Below, one piece after another: positions 1-6,070 of a stretch of DNA of 9,710 nucleotides. This stretch comes from Verrucomicrobiota bacterium (GTDB lineage Bacteria; Verrucomicrobiota; Verrucomicrobiia; Opitutales; Opitutaceae). A model generated the notes under the pieces. It was not told where the DNA came from, did no database searches, and saw nothing but the letters and a program-made list of their open reading frames with translations. The number at the start of each line of letters is the position of its first letter. Within the stretch, counting starts at the first letter, position 1. A program made the translations under genes and the position numbers. The stretch covers positions 1 through 9,710 of the forward strand of contig JAEZDN010000074.1 in the NCBI GenBank assembly GCA_023433275.1, read 5' to 3'.

Positions 1-122
1 GCCCCGTTCTCCCCCACCAGCGCGTGAACCTCCCCGGCCGCGACTTCAAAACTCACCCCATCGAGCGCCACCGTCGCGCCGAAGCGCTTCCTGATGCCGG
101 AGAGTTGAAGAATCGGATCCAT
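1..122 (-). CDS. Sugar ABC transporter ATPase, N-terminal fragment
   Basis: This is the first 41 codons of a RbsA/XylG/MglA-type sugar import ATPase; the rest lies beyond the left edge. The reading frame starts at an ATG at 122-120 and gives MDPILQLSGIRKRFGATVAL, then a segment ending GEVHALVGENG. That is the usual first beta-strand region of an ABC nucleotide-binding domain: the A-loop aromatic is F14, and the start of the Walker A motif (GENGA, normally continuing GKST) falls exactly at the window edge. It lies 105 nt downstream of the sugar-binding protein on the same strand, the standard binding protein-ATPase-permease order, so it probably energises uptake of the sugar that protein captures. 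Fusion to a second nucleotide-binding domain is expected for the family but cannot be seen here. The window shows no Shine-Dalgarno-like sequence before the ATG. Confidence 0.85.
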   Translation of the reverse strand, partial: MDPILQLSGIRKRFGATVALDGVSFEVAAGEVHALVGENG

Positions 123-139
123 AAGGCCCAGCGGTCAGG

Positions 140-221
140 TTTCAGCAATCAGCCGTCAGCTGGACTGGACCGGTTGCTTGATGCATTGTTCTGGCTGAAG
201 GCTGAGTGCTGATTGCTGAAA
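140..221. repeat. Long inverted repeat between binding protein and ATPase
   Basis: TTTCAGCAATCAGC at 140-153 is matched by its exact reverse complement GCTGATTGCTGAAA at 208-221. After a 2-nt mismatch the pairing resumes with TCAGC (156-160) against GCTGA (201-205), giving 19 pairs in a 21-position stem around a loop of about 40 nt. In the minus-strand transcript the hairpin lies 6 nt after the binding-protein stop codon and ends 17 nt before the ATPase start. It is built from the same TCAGC/GCTGA words as the heptamer arrays at 1341-1382 and 6607-6682, so it is probably a member of that family folded back on itself. A hairpin here could protect the abundant binding-protein message or reduce read-through into the ATPase; that role is inferred. 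There is no U-run, so it is not a typical intrinsic terminator. Confidence 0.75.
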
Positions 222-227
222 GCTCGG

Positions 228-1163
228 TCACTTCCCCACGACCGCTTCGACCTCAGGCGTGCTGCGGTTCGCCTTCGTCACCAGCACGCAGCCGGTGTCG
301 ACGGCCGGCTCGATCTTTTCGCCGCGCAGATGCTTCACCGCCGTGGCCACGCCGAGGTAGCCCATGCGGGTCGGGTTTTGGGCAACGAGCGCCTGGACGT
401 CGCCCCGCTCGAGCGCCGCGAGCAGGAACGGCGACGTGTCGAAACCCACGAACTGCTTCTTACCCGCCAGGCCCGTCTGGCGCATCGCCAGCAACATGCC
501 CTGGGTCGATGATTCGTTCGGACAGAAGATGCCGTCGGCCTCGCGCAGCTTGTCCAGCAGGTTCATGGCCGCGTCCTGCGCCATGCTGATCGTCGCGCCG
601 GCATAACGGTTGTCCACGATCAGCGTGATGCCCGGGTGTCGGGCCATCACCGACAGGAACCCCGCCTCGCGCTCGGCCGTGCTGGCGGAACCCTCCGCGT
701 AGCGCAGCAACACCACCTTGCCCCGCCCGCCGAGCAGGCGCACGAGCTCCTCCCCGGCGAGTTCACCGCCGCGGTGATTGTTGGTGGCGACATAGCTCAC
801 GAAATCCCGGCCCACCTCGCCCTTGAGCGCGGAATCGAAAATCACCACCGGGATGTTGCGGTCGGCCGCGCTCTTCACCGGTGTGCGCAGCGCGGTGTCG
901 TCCAGCGGGGCCAGCACGATCGCGCTCACGCCGGACGAGACAAATTGCTGCACGACGCCGATCTGCTGCGCGCGGTCATCCTCCTTGAGCGGACCCTTCC
1001 AAAGGATTTCCACGCCAAACTCCTTTCCCGCTTGGCGCGCACCGGCCTCGACGGATTTCCAAAAACTGTGGGTCGTGCCCTTGGGAATGACGGCGATCTT
1101 CTCGCCCGCAGCGAAAGCGAGAGGGGCGAGGAGGAGGGAAAGAAGTAGGGGTGTTTTCTTCAT
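228..1163 (-). CDS. Periplasmic sugar-binding protein (RbsB-like, Peripl_BP_4)
   Basis: This 311-residue protein is a type I solute-binding protein of the ribose/xylose/galactose class, which captures a monosaccharide in the periplasm and delivers it to an ABC importer. It begins with a Sec signal peptide (MKK, hydrophobic residues 5-17, likely cut after AFA at 16-18) and has no lipobox cysteine, so it is soluble. The first domain starts KIAVIPKGTTHSFW, with aromatic ligand-stacking positions F34/W35. Further ligand residues expected from ribose-binding protein are present: D110 (IFDS), R165, N216 (CPNESS), D242 (GFDTS) and Q262 (AQNP). Length is normal for the family. It is followed by the ATPase gene and preceded by the catabolic genes, so L-fucose or a related 6-deoxy-hexose is the likely ligand; this rests on context only. 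Its TGA stop is directly followed by the inverted repeat at 140-221. Confidence 0.92.
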   Translation of the reverse strand: MKKTPLLLSLLLAPLAFAAGEKIAVIPKGTTHSFWKSVEAGARQAGKEFGVEILWKGPLKEDDRAQQIGVVQQFVSSGVSAIVLAPLDDTALRTPVKSAADRNIPVVIFDSALKGEVGRDFVSYVATNNHRGGELAGEELVRLLGGRGKVVLLRYAEGSASTAEREAGFLSVMARHPGITLIVDNRYAGATISMAQDAAMNLLDKLREADGIFCPNESSTQGMLLAMRQTGLAGKKQFVGFDTSPFLLAALERGDVQALVAQNPTRMGYLGVATAVKHLRGEKIEPAVDTGCVLVTKANRSTPEVEAVVGK

Positions 1164-1225
1164 GAGGAAGGGTGAGGATCAGGGTTTAAGAAATCGGATT
1201 ACAGCAAACAGGGAGATCTTCGCTT

Positions 1226-1299
1226 CGTCATCCTGAGCTGGGCGAGGAATCCAAGGGAACGCACCCGTCCTTGGATGCTTCGTTTCACTCAGCATGACG
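1226..1299. repeat. CGTCATCCTGAGC-type hairpin element, compact copy
   Basis: The left arm (1226-1255) begins CGTCATCCTGAG and runs to ATCCAAGG. The right arm (1269-1299), read in reverse complement, begins CGTCATGCTGAG and also ends ATCCAAGG. The arms pair imperfectly through their middles and enclose a loop of only about 13 nt, shorter than in the copies at 3829-3918 and 5896-5984. It sits in the 216-nt gap between the binding-protein start codon and the stop codon of the FAH-family gene, so the binding-protein promoter, if it has its own, must lie within or beside this element. The family resembles intergenic repeats common in several phyla; I infer a non-coding, mobilised repeat. Confidence 0.8.
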
Positions 1300-1340
1300 G
1301 TGGCGGGAATTATGGATTGGGGGGCGCAATCCTCGGGTTT

Positions 1341-1382
1341 CAGTTCTCAAGTTTCAGCTCTCAGCTCACAGCTCATAGCTCA
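1341..1382. repeat. Heptamer TGA array abutting the FAH-gene stop codon
   Basis: On the plus strand this reads as degenerate 7-8 nt units ending in CAG/CAC (for example CTCTCAG CTCACAG CTCATAG CTCACAC). In the minus-strand transcript the units become TGAGCTA TGAGCTG TGAGCTG AGAGCTG AAAC, and the first TGA is the stop codon of the FAH-family gene at 1382-1380. A 7-nt period moves a stop codon through all three frames within 21 nt. Related arrays are at 6607-6682 and, as an inverted repeat, at 140-221. Confidence 0.75.
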
Positions 1383-2189
1383 CACCGACTCGAGCATCAC
1401 GGGATTCGTCAGCGCGCCGATCTTTTCAATCTCGATGGTCACCGTGTCACCCGGCCGGAGCCACCGCGGGGTCGGCTTCGTGGCCATGCCGACGCCCTGG
1501 GGCGTGCCGGTGAGGATCACCGTGCCAGGCACCAGCGTGGTGCTTCCGCTCAGGTACTCGATGATCGCGGGGACATCGAAGATCATGTCGGACGTGTTGG
1601 ATCCCTGCACCCGTTCCCCGTTCAGGGTGGTCGAGATGGCGAGGGCGTTGGGATTGGGGATTTCGTCGGCCGTCACGAGCCGGGGCCCGAGCGGGGCGAA
1701 GGTGTCGAAGAACTTCCCGCGGCACCACTGTCCGCCTCCGAGCCGAATCTGGTGATCGCGGGCCGAGACATCGTTGGCGCAGGTGTAGCCGAGCACGTGC
1801 TCGAGCGCCCGCGCGCGCGGGATGTTCTTGCCAGCCCGGCCGATCACGACCGCGAGCTCACATTCATAATCCACCTCGTCGCTCCGCAGGTGCTGCGGCA
1901 GGAGGATGGGGTCGCCCGGATGCTGCAGCGTGTTGATGCCCTTCACGAACAGGATGGGGCGCTCCGGGATCTTCGCCTTCGTCTCCTCGGCGTGCTGCCG
2001 GTAATTGAGCCCGATGCACAGGATCTGCGATGGCACGATCGGCGCGAGCAGCTTGCGCACATCGGCGCGCTCGCTCGTCACCCGGTGCTCGCCATAGACA
2101 TCGCCCTCGATGCGCAACGCGGAGCCGTCGGTTTGCTCGCTGCCCGCATGGGCCCGGCCGGAGGAATCGAGGTAACGAATGATCTTCAT
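1380..2189 (-). CDS. FAH-family hydrolase, probable 2,4-diketo-3-deoxy-L-fuconate hydrolase
   Basis: This 269-residue protein belongs to the fumarylacetoacetate hydrolase fold, whose bacterial members cleave beta-diketo acids with a divalent metal. The metal site is visible as E109 and E111 (DYECELAVVIG) and D140 (CANDVSARD). Other family signatures are LCIGLNYRQHAEE (57-69), GKFFDTFAPLGP (158-169) and TGTPQGVG (227-234). Length and the short N-terminal domain match the LRA6/FAHD1-like enzymes that split 2,4-diketo-3-deoxy-L-rhamnonate or -fuconate into pyruvate and L-lactate. Its place 149 nt after L-fuconate dehydratase in the same direction supports the fuconate version; the substrate is inferred. 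The ATG at 2189 leads straight into the typical MKIIRY opening. The stop codon is part of a heptamer repeat array. A decarboxylase or a ureidoglycolate-lyase-type annotation would be the alternative from homology alone. Confidence 0.9.
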   Translation of the reverse strand: MKIIRYLDSSGRAHAGSEQTDGSALRIEGDVYGEHRVTSERADVRKLLAPIVPSQILCIGLNYRQHAEETKAKIPERPILFVKGINTLQHPGDPILLPQHLRSDEVDYECELAVVIGRAGKNIPRARALEHVLGYTCANDVSARDHQIRLGGGQWCRGKFFDTFAPLGPRLVTADEIPNPNALAISTTLNGERVQGSNTSDMIFDVPAIIEYLSGSTTLVPGTVILTGTPQGVGMATKPTPRWLRPGDTVTIEIEKIGALTNPVMLESV

Positions 2190-2241
2190 AAGGTAATTAG
2201 ACCGGGATTGAGGGGGACGGCCTGAACCCGAACCCGAACAG

Positions 2242-2334
2242 GTTGGCCACAGATGAACACAGGTTCACACCGATAAGCAAACCAGCCGAGCCGGTTTTTG
2301 CTGATCTGTGTCCTTCTTTGTTCATGGGTGGTTG
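2242..2334. repeat. CCACAGATGAACACAG-type hairpin element
   Basis: The left arm (2242-2278) contains CCACAGATGAACACAGG. The right arm (2300-2334), in reverse complement, reads GCAACCACCCATGAACAAAG and continues GGACACAGATCAGC, so the two arms pair imperfectly over about 35 nt. The inner part has AAACC (2279-2283) against GGTTT (2293-2297). It occupies most of the 149-nt gap between the fuconate dehydratase stop and the FAH-gene start. Sequences of this type (ACAGATGAACACAG ... CTGTGTTCATCTGTGG) recur between genes in many bacterial genomes; I see only one copy here. No T-tract follows, so it is annotated as a repeat, not a terminator. Confidence 0.75.
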
Positions 2335-2338
2335 CAAC

Positions 2339-3673
2339 TCAGGGTTGGCTGGCCTCGCGCAATTTCCGCCAGACGGCGCCGTCGGGGAAGGTGTGCTCGG
2401 CCAGCGACTCCGGCCGCATCGTGATGCTCGTGCCCGGGGCCGTCGGCGCCTGGTAGCGGCCGCCCCGCACGACACACGGATCGAGGAAATGCTCGTGCAG
2501 ATGGTCAACAAACTCCGTCGTGCGTCCCTCGAGCGATCCACTCACGCAGATATAGTCGAAGATCGATTCATGCTGCACGTACTCGCACAGGCCCACGCCG
2601 CCGGCGTGCGGGCACACCGGAATGCCAAATTTCGCCGCGAGCAGGAGCACCGCGACGACTTCGTTGACGCCGCCCAGGCGGCACGAGTCGATCTGGCAGT
2701 ACGCGATCGCCCGGGCCTGCAGGAGCTGTTTGAAGATGACGCGGTTCTGGCAGTGCTCCCCGGTCGCGACGCCGATCCCCAGCGGTTCCAGCGCGCGCGC
2801 GATGGCGGCGTGGCCCAGCACGTCATCCGGCGAAGTGGGCTCCTCGATCCAGAGCGGCCGAAACGGTGCCAGCGCCTTGGTCCACTCGATCGCCGTGCCC
2901 ACGTCCCAGCGCTGGTTGGCGTCGATCATGAAGCCGCGCTCCGGCCCGATCGCCTCCCGGAAGATCGCCGCCCGACGCAGGTCGTCGGCGCGATTCGCGC
3001 CCACCTTCATCTTGAAATGAGTGAAACCCTCCGCGATGCCCTCCGCACAGAGCCGCCGGATCTTTTCGTCCGCATAACCGAGCCAGCCCGCCGAGGTCGT
3101 GTAAGCAGGATAACCATCGCGCCGCATCTCGGCCTCGCGCGCGGCACGCGTGGGCGCGAGCTTCTGCAACATCGCCAGCGCCTCCTCCGGCGTCAGCGCG
3201 TCGGTCAGGTAGCGCCAGTCGACCATCTCCACGATCTGCGCGGGGCTCAGGTCGCACAACAGTTTCCACAACGGCTTGCCCTCCAGCTTGGCCCAGAGAT
3301 CCCACAGCGCGTTCACCACCGCGGCGGTGGCAAGGTGGATCACGCCCTTCTCGGGCCCGATCCAACGCAGTTGTGAATCGCCGGTCAGGTGTTTCCAAAA
3401 CGCGCCCGGAGCGGTCGTGAACGCCGCCACGGGTTGCCCGACAACCAGCGGGCGCAACGCCTCGATCGCGACCGCGATGATATCGTTGCCCCGGCCGATC
3501 GTGAAGGTGAGCCCGTGCCCCTCGATCCCGTCCCCGCGATCGGTGGTGAGCACGACGTACGCCGCCGAGTAATCCGGATCCGGATTCATGGCATCTGAGC
3601 CGTCAAGCGACAGCGAAGTGGGAAACCGCACGTCAAGGACGCGCAAGCCAGTGATTTTGCCGAGGTGGTTCAA
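2339..3673 (-). CDS. fucD: L-fuconate dehydratase
   Basis: This 444-residue enolase-superfamily enzyme removes water from L-fuconate to give 2-keto-3-deoxy-L-fuconate, the third step of oxidative fucose breakdown. Residues known from the Xanthomonas enzyme are all present: K221 and K223 (KMK) as base/electrophile, Mg ligands D251 (IDANQRW), E277 (WIEEP) and E306 (TGEH), the D329-H356 dyad (QIDS, CPHAGGVG) and E387. Family blocks DVRFPTS (14-20), LDGSDAMNPDPDYSAAYVV (23-41) and TIGRGND (58-64) also match closely. The start is a TTG at 3673-3671: the conserved DVRFPTS block needs coding sequence upstream of the first in-frame ATG (residue 29), and the only other upstream in-frame candidate is an ATT inside a repeat. 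No Shine-Dalgarno sequence precedes it; the transcript reads CCTCCTCTCCC there. It lies between the second SDR and the FAH gene. This is the most secure functional call in the window. Confidence 0.95.
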   Translation of the reverse strand: MNHLGKITGLRVLDVRFPTSLSLDGSDAMNPDPDYSAAYVVLTTDRGDGIEGHGLTFTIGRGNDIIAVAIEALRPLVVGQPVAAFTTAPGAFWKHLTGDSQLRWIGPEKGVIHLATAAVVNALWDLWAKLEGKPLWKLLCDLSPAQIVEMVDWRYLTDALTPEEALAMLQKLAPTRAAREAEMRRDGYPAYTTSAGWLGYADEKIRRLCAEGIAEGFTHFKMKVGANRADDLRRAAIFREAIGPERGFMIDANQRWDVGTAIEWTKALAPFRPLWIEEPTSPDDVLGHAAIARALEPLGIGVATGEHCQNRVIFKQLLQARAIAYCQIDSCRLGGVNEVVAVLLLAAKFGIPVCPHAGGVGLCEYVQHESIFDYICVSGSLEGRTTEFVDHLHEHFLDPCVVRGGRYQAPTAPGTSITMRPESLAEHTFPDGAVWRKLREASQP

Positions 3674-3685
3674 GGGAGAGGAGGT

Positions 3686-3730
3686 GAAATCTGAAATCGA
3701 GTATCGGGCAGCTAAAATTCAAAATCTCAG
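3686..3730. repeat. AAAATCGA-type repeat before fucD
   Basis: The stretch runs GAAATCTGAAATCGAGTATC, then GGGCAGCTAAAATTC and AAAATCTCAG. It aligns with the copy at 6411-6455, sharing GAAATC, TGAAATC, GGGCA and CTAAAAT in order, in the same orientation. It ends 12 nt upstream of the fucD TTG, so it occupies the position where translation-initiation signals would be expected. Confidence 0.65.
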
Positions 3731-3828
3731 CACATGGCGCTCTGCCGTCATCCGGAGACGCGGGAGCAACCGCTGGGCGCTTGCACGGTTGGCGAGGATG
3801 CACCCCGGAGAATACCAATGCCCGCCGC

Positions 3829-3918
3829 CACCGTCATCCTGAGCGAAGCGAAGAATCCAAGCGGGCGGCGCACGTCCGTCCTTTCCTTGGATCCTTCGCG
3901 TGGCTCAGGATGACGGTG
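3829..3918. repeat. CGTCATCCTGAGC hairpin, about 90 bp, full copy
   Basis: The left arm (3829-3861) starts CACCGTCATCCTGAGC and ends GAATCCAAG. The right arm (3886-3918), in reverse complement, starts CACCGTCATCCTGAGC and ends GGATCCAAG. Only three of about 33 positions differ between arms. The loop contains GCGGCGCACGTCCGTCCT; its reverse complement recurs in the loop of the copy at 5896-5984, so those two are the same element in opposite orientation. The flank GGAGAATACCA (3807-3817) recurs at 6522-6532 beside another copy. Confidence 0.88.
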
Positions 3919-3976
3919 GTGTTGGTTTGAGGTACGCACCAGGTGAGGACGGTTTGAAAGCTCGAATCGGGTCCAG

Positions 3977-4060
3977 TTCATCAGAAGCGAAGCGAAGGAT
4001 CCGAGGGAGCGACAGAGGTGCGCGGCGCACGTGGATCTTCCCTTGGCTCAGGATGACGGT
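3977..4060. repeat. CGTCATCCTGAGC hairpin, degenerate copy
   Basis: The right arm (about 4033-4058) in reverse complement reads CCGTCATCCTGAGCC and continues AAGGGAAGATCC. The left arm starts GTTCATCAGAAGCGAAGCG (3977 on) and ends GGATCC, having lost part of the CCTGAG core. The loop (GGTGCGCGGCGCACGT) is a rearranged relative of the loop in the neighbouring copy and contains its own small palindrome, GTGCGCGGCGCAC. Two adjacent copies in one gap suggest repeated insertion or duplication. Confidence 0.7.
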
Positions 4061-4108
4061 CGCGGGCGCCTGGAGGGCCCATGAAGGAACTCACCGCGGG
4101 TACCAACA

Positions 4109-4148
4109 TTCCCGATGCCAGATTCCCGATGCTCGCTATCACGATTTC
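4109..4148. repeat. AAAATCGA-type repeat, divergent inverted copy
   Basis: Read on the minus strand this is GAAATCGTGATAGCGAGCAT followed by CGGGAATCTGGCATCGGGAA. It shares GAAATCGTGA and a GCATCGGGAATCT-like body with the copy at 6411-6455, but in the opposite orientation. It starts 9 nt beyond the stop codon of the second SDR, downstream in the transcript. Assignment to the family is tentative because the second half is diverged. Confidence 0.45.
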
Positions 4149-4156
4149 CGCCTCCG

Positions 4157-4912
4157 TCATTTCCCCGCGCTCCAACCGCCGTCAATCAGCAGGTTGGAAC
4201 CCGTGACCATCGCCGAAATATCCGCCGCCAGATAGAGCGCGGCCGCGGCGATTTCCTCCGGCTGGGCCATGCGACCATTGAGCTGCGTCGAGGCCATGTC
4301 GCGGTATGCCTTCTCGGGGTCGGGATACTCGGCCAGACGCGAACGCACGAACGGCGTCTCGACGCGGCCGGGACAAATCGCGTTGAATCGCACGCCCGTG
4401 TGCGAGTGGTCCAGCGCCAGCGCCTTGGTCAGCCCGACGATGGCGTGCTTCGTCACGGTGTAGGCCAGGCGGTCGCGCACGGCCAGCACGCCGGCGATCG
4501 AGGCGAGATTGATCACGCTGCCACTGCCCCGGGTGAGCATGGCAGGGACGAAAGCCTTGCAGAGGTTGAAGGTGCCGCGGACGTTGACCGCGTGGAGCCG
4601 GTCGAGATCCGCCGCGCCGGTTTCCAGCAACCCGCCCACATGGCCGATGCCGGCGTTGTTCACGAGGGTGTCGAGTGCGGGCAGGCGTTGGGCAAGGGCG
4701 CTCGACGCGGCGGCGTCGCTGACGTCGAGTTCGGCGAAGTCGGCCTTGCCGCCCAGCTCGCGGATGGCATCCACTTCGCCGCGCCCGGCCAGCGCATCAC
4801 GATCCACGATCCACACGAAGGCGCCCTGCCGGGCAAACAGCCGCGCAATGGCGCGCCCGATGCCGGAGCCGCCTCCGGTCACGAGCGCTGTCTTGTTGGT
4901 GAGGGTAAACAT
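4157..4912 (-). CDS. SDR oxidoreductase, probable 2-keto-3-deoxy-L-fuconate 4-dehydrogenase
   Basis: This is a 251-residue classical short-chain dehydrogenase. The cofactor motif TGGGSGIG is at 12-19, D37 at the end of beta-2 indicates NAD+ preference, NNAG is at 85-88, and the catalytic set is S138, Y151 and K155 (YTVTK). The C-terminus ends LLIDGGWSAGK, as usual in the family. I start it at the ATG at 4912-4910 because it opens directly with MFTLTNKTALVTGG; the frame stays open far upstream, but that part overlaps the lactonase gene and has no SDR homology. Only 5 nt separate it from the lactonase stop codon, so the two are certainly cotranscribed and probably translationally coupled. In the fucose route an NAD-dependent enzyme must oxidise 2-keto-3-deoxy-L-fuconate to the 2,4-diketo acid that the FAH enzyme cleaves, and this is the best candidate. 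Roles of the two SDRs could be swapped. Confidence 0.88.
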   Translation of the reverse strand: MFTLTNKTALVTGGGSGIGRAIARLFARQGAFVWIVDRDALAGRGEVDAIRELGGKADFAELDVSDAAASSALAQRLPALDTLVNNAGIGHVGGLLETGAADLDRLHAVNVRGTFNLCKAFVPAMLTRGSGSVINLASIAGVLAVRDRLAYTVTKHAIVGLTKALALDHSHTGVRFNAICPGRVETPFVRSRLAEYPDPEKAYRDMASTQLNGRMAQPEEIAAAALYLAADISAMVTGSNLLIDGGWSAGK

Positions 4913-4917
4913 GGGAA

Positions 4918-5760
4918 TCAGTTGAGACGGTAAACCCGGCGGGCGTTCCCCCGGAAAATGGCGTCCTGGTCGGCGGGGGACACATGCGACACCAGCGCAC
5001 GAGCCGTGTCGAGCCAGCGTGGGTAAGCCCCGGCCAGCTTCGCCACCGGCCAGTCGCCGCCGAACAGCACCCGCGACGGTCCGAACGTGGCGAGCACGTG
5101 CTCCACATAGGGCCGCAGCTGGTCGGTCGTCCACGCCGCGTGGTCCGCCTCGGTGATGATGCCCGACAACTTGCAGTCGACGTGGGGCATCGCGGCCAGT
5201 TCGCGAATGTGTTCGCGCCAGGGATCGATCAAGCCGGCCCGGATCCCTGGTTTGCCAAAATGATCGAGGATGAAGCGCGTGCCCCGGCACGCGCGCACGA
5301 GTCGCCCCACGGCGGGCCTCTGGTGGTGGAAACAGCAGAGATCGAAGCTCAGGCCCGCCTCCCCGCAGGCCTGCACGCCGGCGATGAACTCCGGCCGCGC
5401 ACAGAAATCGGGATCAGGCTCATGCTGGATCAAGTGCCGCACGCCGCGCACGAGCGGGTGGCGCCTCAGCTCCGCGAGGTTCGCCACGGTCACGGCGCCC
5501 TCGTTCATCATGCACTTGGCCACGATGGCCACGATCCGCGGCTCGCGGGCGGCCAGTTGCTCGACCCACTTCACCTCGTCGAGCCAGGGCGCGCCGCATT
5601 CGACGAAGACAATCTTCTCCGGCAACCCCGTGGTCGCCTCGGCGTGCAGCGTCGCCGGCGTATGCGGCCCGGCGATCGAGGGTTGCTCGTCGAGCCACGG
5701 GCACGGCAGCACGCCGCGGTCCCAGAAATGCACATGCGTATCGATGAAGGGGAAGCTCAT
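4918..5760 (-). CDS. Amidohydrolase-family lactonase, probable L-fucono-1,5-lactonase
   Basis: This 280-residue protein is a COG3618-type metal-dependent hydrolase (amidohydrolase_2), the family that opens sugar lactones such as L-fucono-1,5-lactone to the free acid. The N-terminal metal motif is H9-x-H11 (IDTHVHFWD); H167 lies in LDHFGKPGI, D236 in FGGDWPV, and the C-terminal GNARRVYRLN (271-280) is typical. Full length for the family. The ATG at 5760 opens MSFPFIDTHVHFWD with no room for a longer conserved N-terminus. In the pathway it acts after sugar oxidation and before dehydration. The same trio of SDR, RhaM-type mutarotase and amidohydrolase occurs in the Campylobacter jejuni fucose cluster, which supports the assignment. 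Rhamnono- or galactonolactone are alternative substrates. Confidence 0.92.
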   Translation of the reverse strand: MSFPFIDTHVHFWDRGVLPCPWLDEQPSIAGPHTPATLHAEATTGLPEKIVFVECGAPWLDEVKWVEQLAAREPRIVAIVAKCMMNEGAVTVANLAELRRHPLVRGVRHLIQHEPDPDFCARPEFIAGVQACGEAGLSFDLCCFHHQRPAVGRLVRACRGTRFILDHFGKPGIRAGLIDPWREHIRELAAMPHVDCKLSGIITEADHAAWTTDQLRPYVEHVLATFGPSRVLFGGDWPVAKLAGAYPRWLDTARALVSHVSPADQDAIFRGNARRVYRLN

Positions 5761-5782
5761 GGGGGCGGTGGGGTGGAAACGG

Positions 5783-5821
5783 GAAATTCTAAATCGGCGC
5801 GCTCGAATCTAAAATCGAAAA
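5783..5821. repeat. AAAATCGA-type repeat before the lactonase gene
   Basis: GAAATTCTAAATCGG (5783-5797) is followed by GCTCGAATCTAAAATCGAAA (5801-5820): two AATCTAAAATCG-like words flanking a GC-rich CGCGCT. It has the same orientation relative to its downstream gene as the copies at 3686-3730 and 6411-6455, and ends 22 nt upstream of the lactonase ATG. Confidence 0.65.
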
Positions 5822-5895
5822 GTGCGGGGGGGCTTTGCGTCCCGACATGGAACAACCGAAGCGTCCATCGATCTCGATCCGCACCAAACTCTCCT

Positions 5896-5984
5896 CACCG
5901 TCACCCTGGGCGGAGCGAAACATCCAAGCGCCAGGACGGACGTGCGCCGACCGCTTGGGTCCCTCGTTGCACTCAGGATGACGG
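5896..5984. repeat. CGTCATCCTGAGC hairpin, about 90 bp, inverted copy
   Basis: The left arm begins CACCGTCACCCTGGGCGGAG and ends ATCCAAGCG. The right arm (5952-5984) in reverse complement begins CCGTCATCCTGAGTGC and ends ACCCAAGCG. The loop AGGACGGACGTGCGCCG is the reverse complement of the loop of the copy at 3829-3918, so the whole element, not just the arms, is conserved and inserted in the opposite orientation. The right arm keeps the consensus better than the left. Confidence 0.8.
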
Positions 5985-6070
5985 AAACGGACAATGGACG
6001 AGGCGGGGGTGTATCCTTGCCCATGCCGCGACCCCTGCTGCTGCCCGCGGCGACCATCGGTGTCCGACTC

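Larger units (their letters stand above)
3674..4156. other. Gene-free interval packed with repeats
   Basis: These 483 nt separate the fuconate dehydratase start from the stop of the second SDR. I find no credible gene. The interval holds an AAAATCGA-type repeat (3686-3730), two CGTCATCCTGAGC hairpins (3829-3918 and 3977-4060) and a divergent AAAATCGA-type copy (4109-4148), with about 100 nt of unassigned sequence after the first and about 60 nt between the hairpins. If the upstream genes and fucD share a transcript, that message carries two large hairpins here; alternatively fucD has its own promoter near 3730-3830, but no convincing -35/-10 pair is visible. Confidence 0.7.
5761..6070. other. 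Gene-free interval between mutarotase and lactonase
   Basis: These 310 nt contain an AAAATCGA-type repeat next to the lactonase start (5783-5821) and a full CGTCATCCTGAGC hairpin (5896-5984). The remaining sequence (about 5822-5895 and 5985-6070) shows no gene, RNA or promoter that I can recognise. Open frames crossing it are translations of the hairpin repeat. Confidence 0.7.

Noticed and set aside
2243..3376. 377-codon plus-strand open frame opposite fucD
   Set aside because: It starts in the ACAGATGAACACAG repeat and runs antisense to fucD, with His/Arg-rich composition typical of shadow frames.
3748..3981. 77-codon minus-strand open frame containing HPEPREGS and FFASLRMT
   Set aside because: These residues are the translation of the CGTCATCCTGAGC hairpin, a frequent source of false genes; it has no protein signature of its own.
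4913..5290. N-terminal extension of the second SDR to position 5290
   Set aside because: The extension overlaps the lactonase gene and has no SDR homology; the ATG at 4912 gives a normal SDR start.
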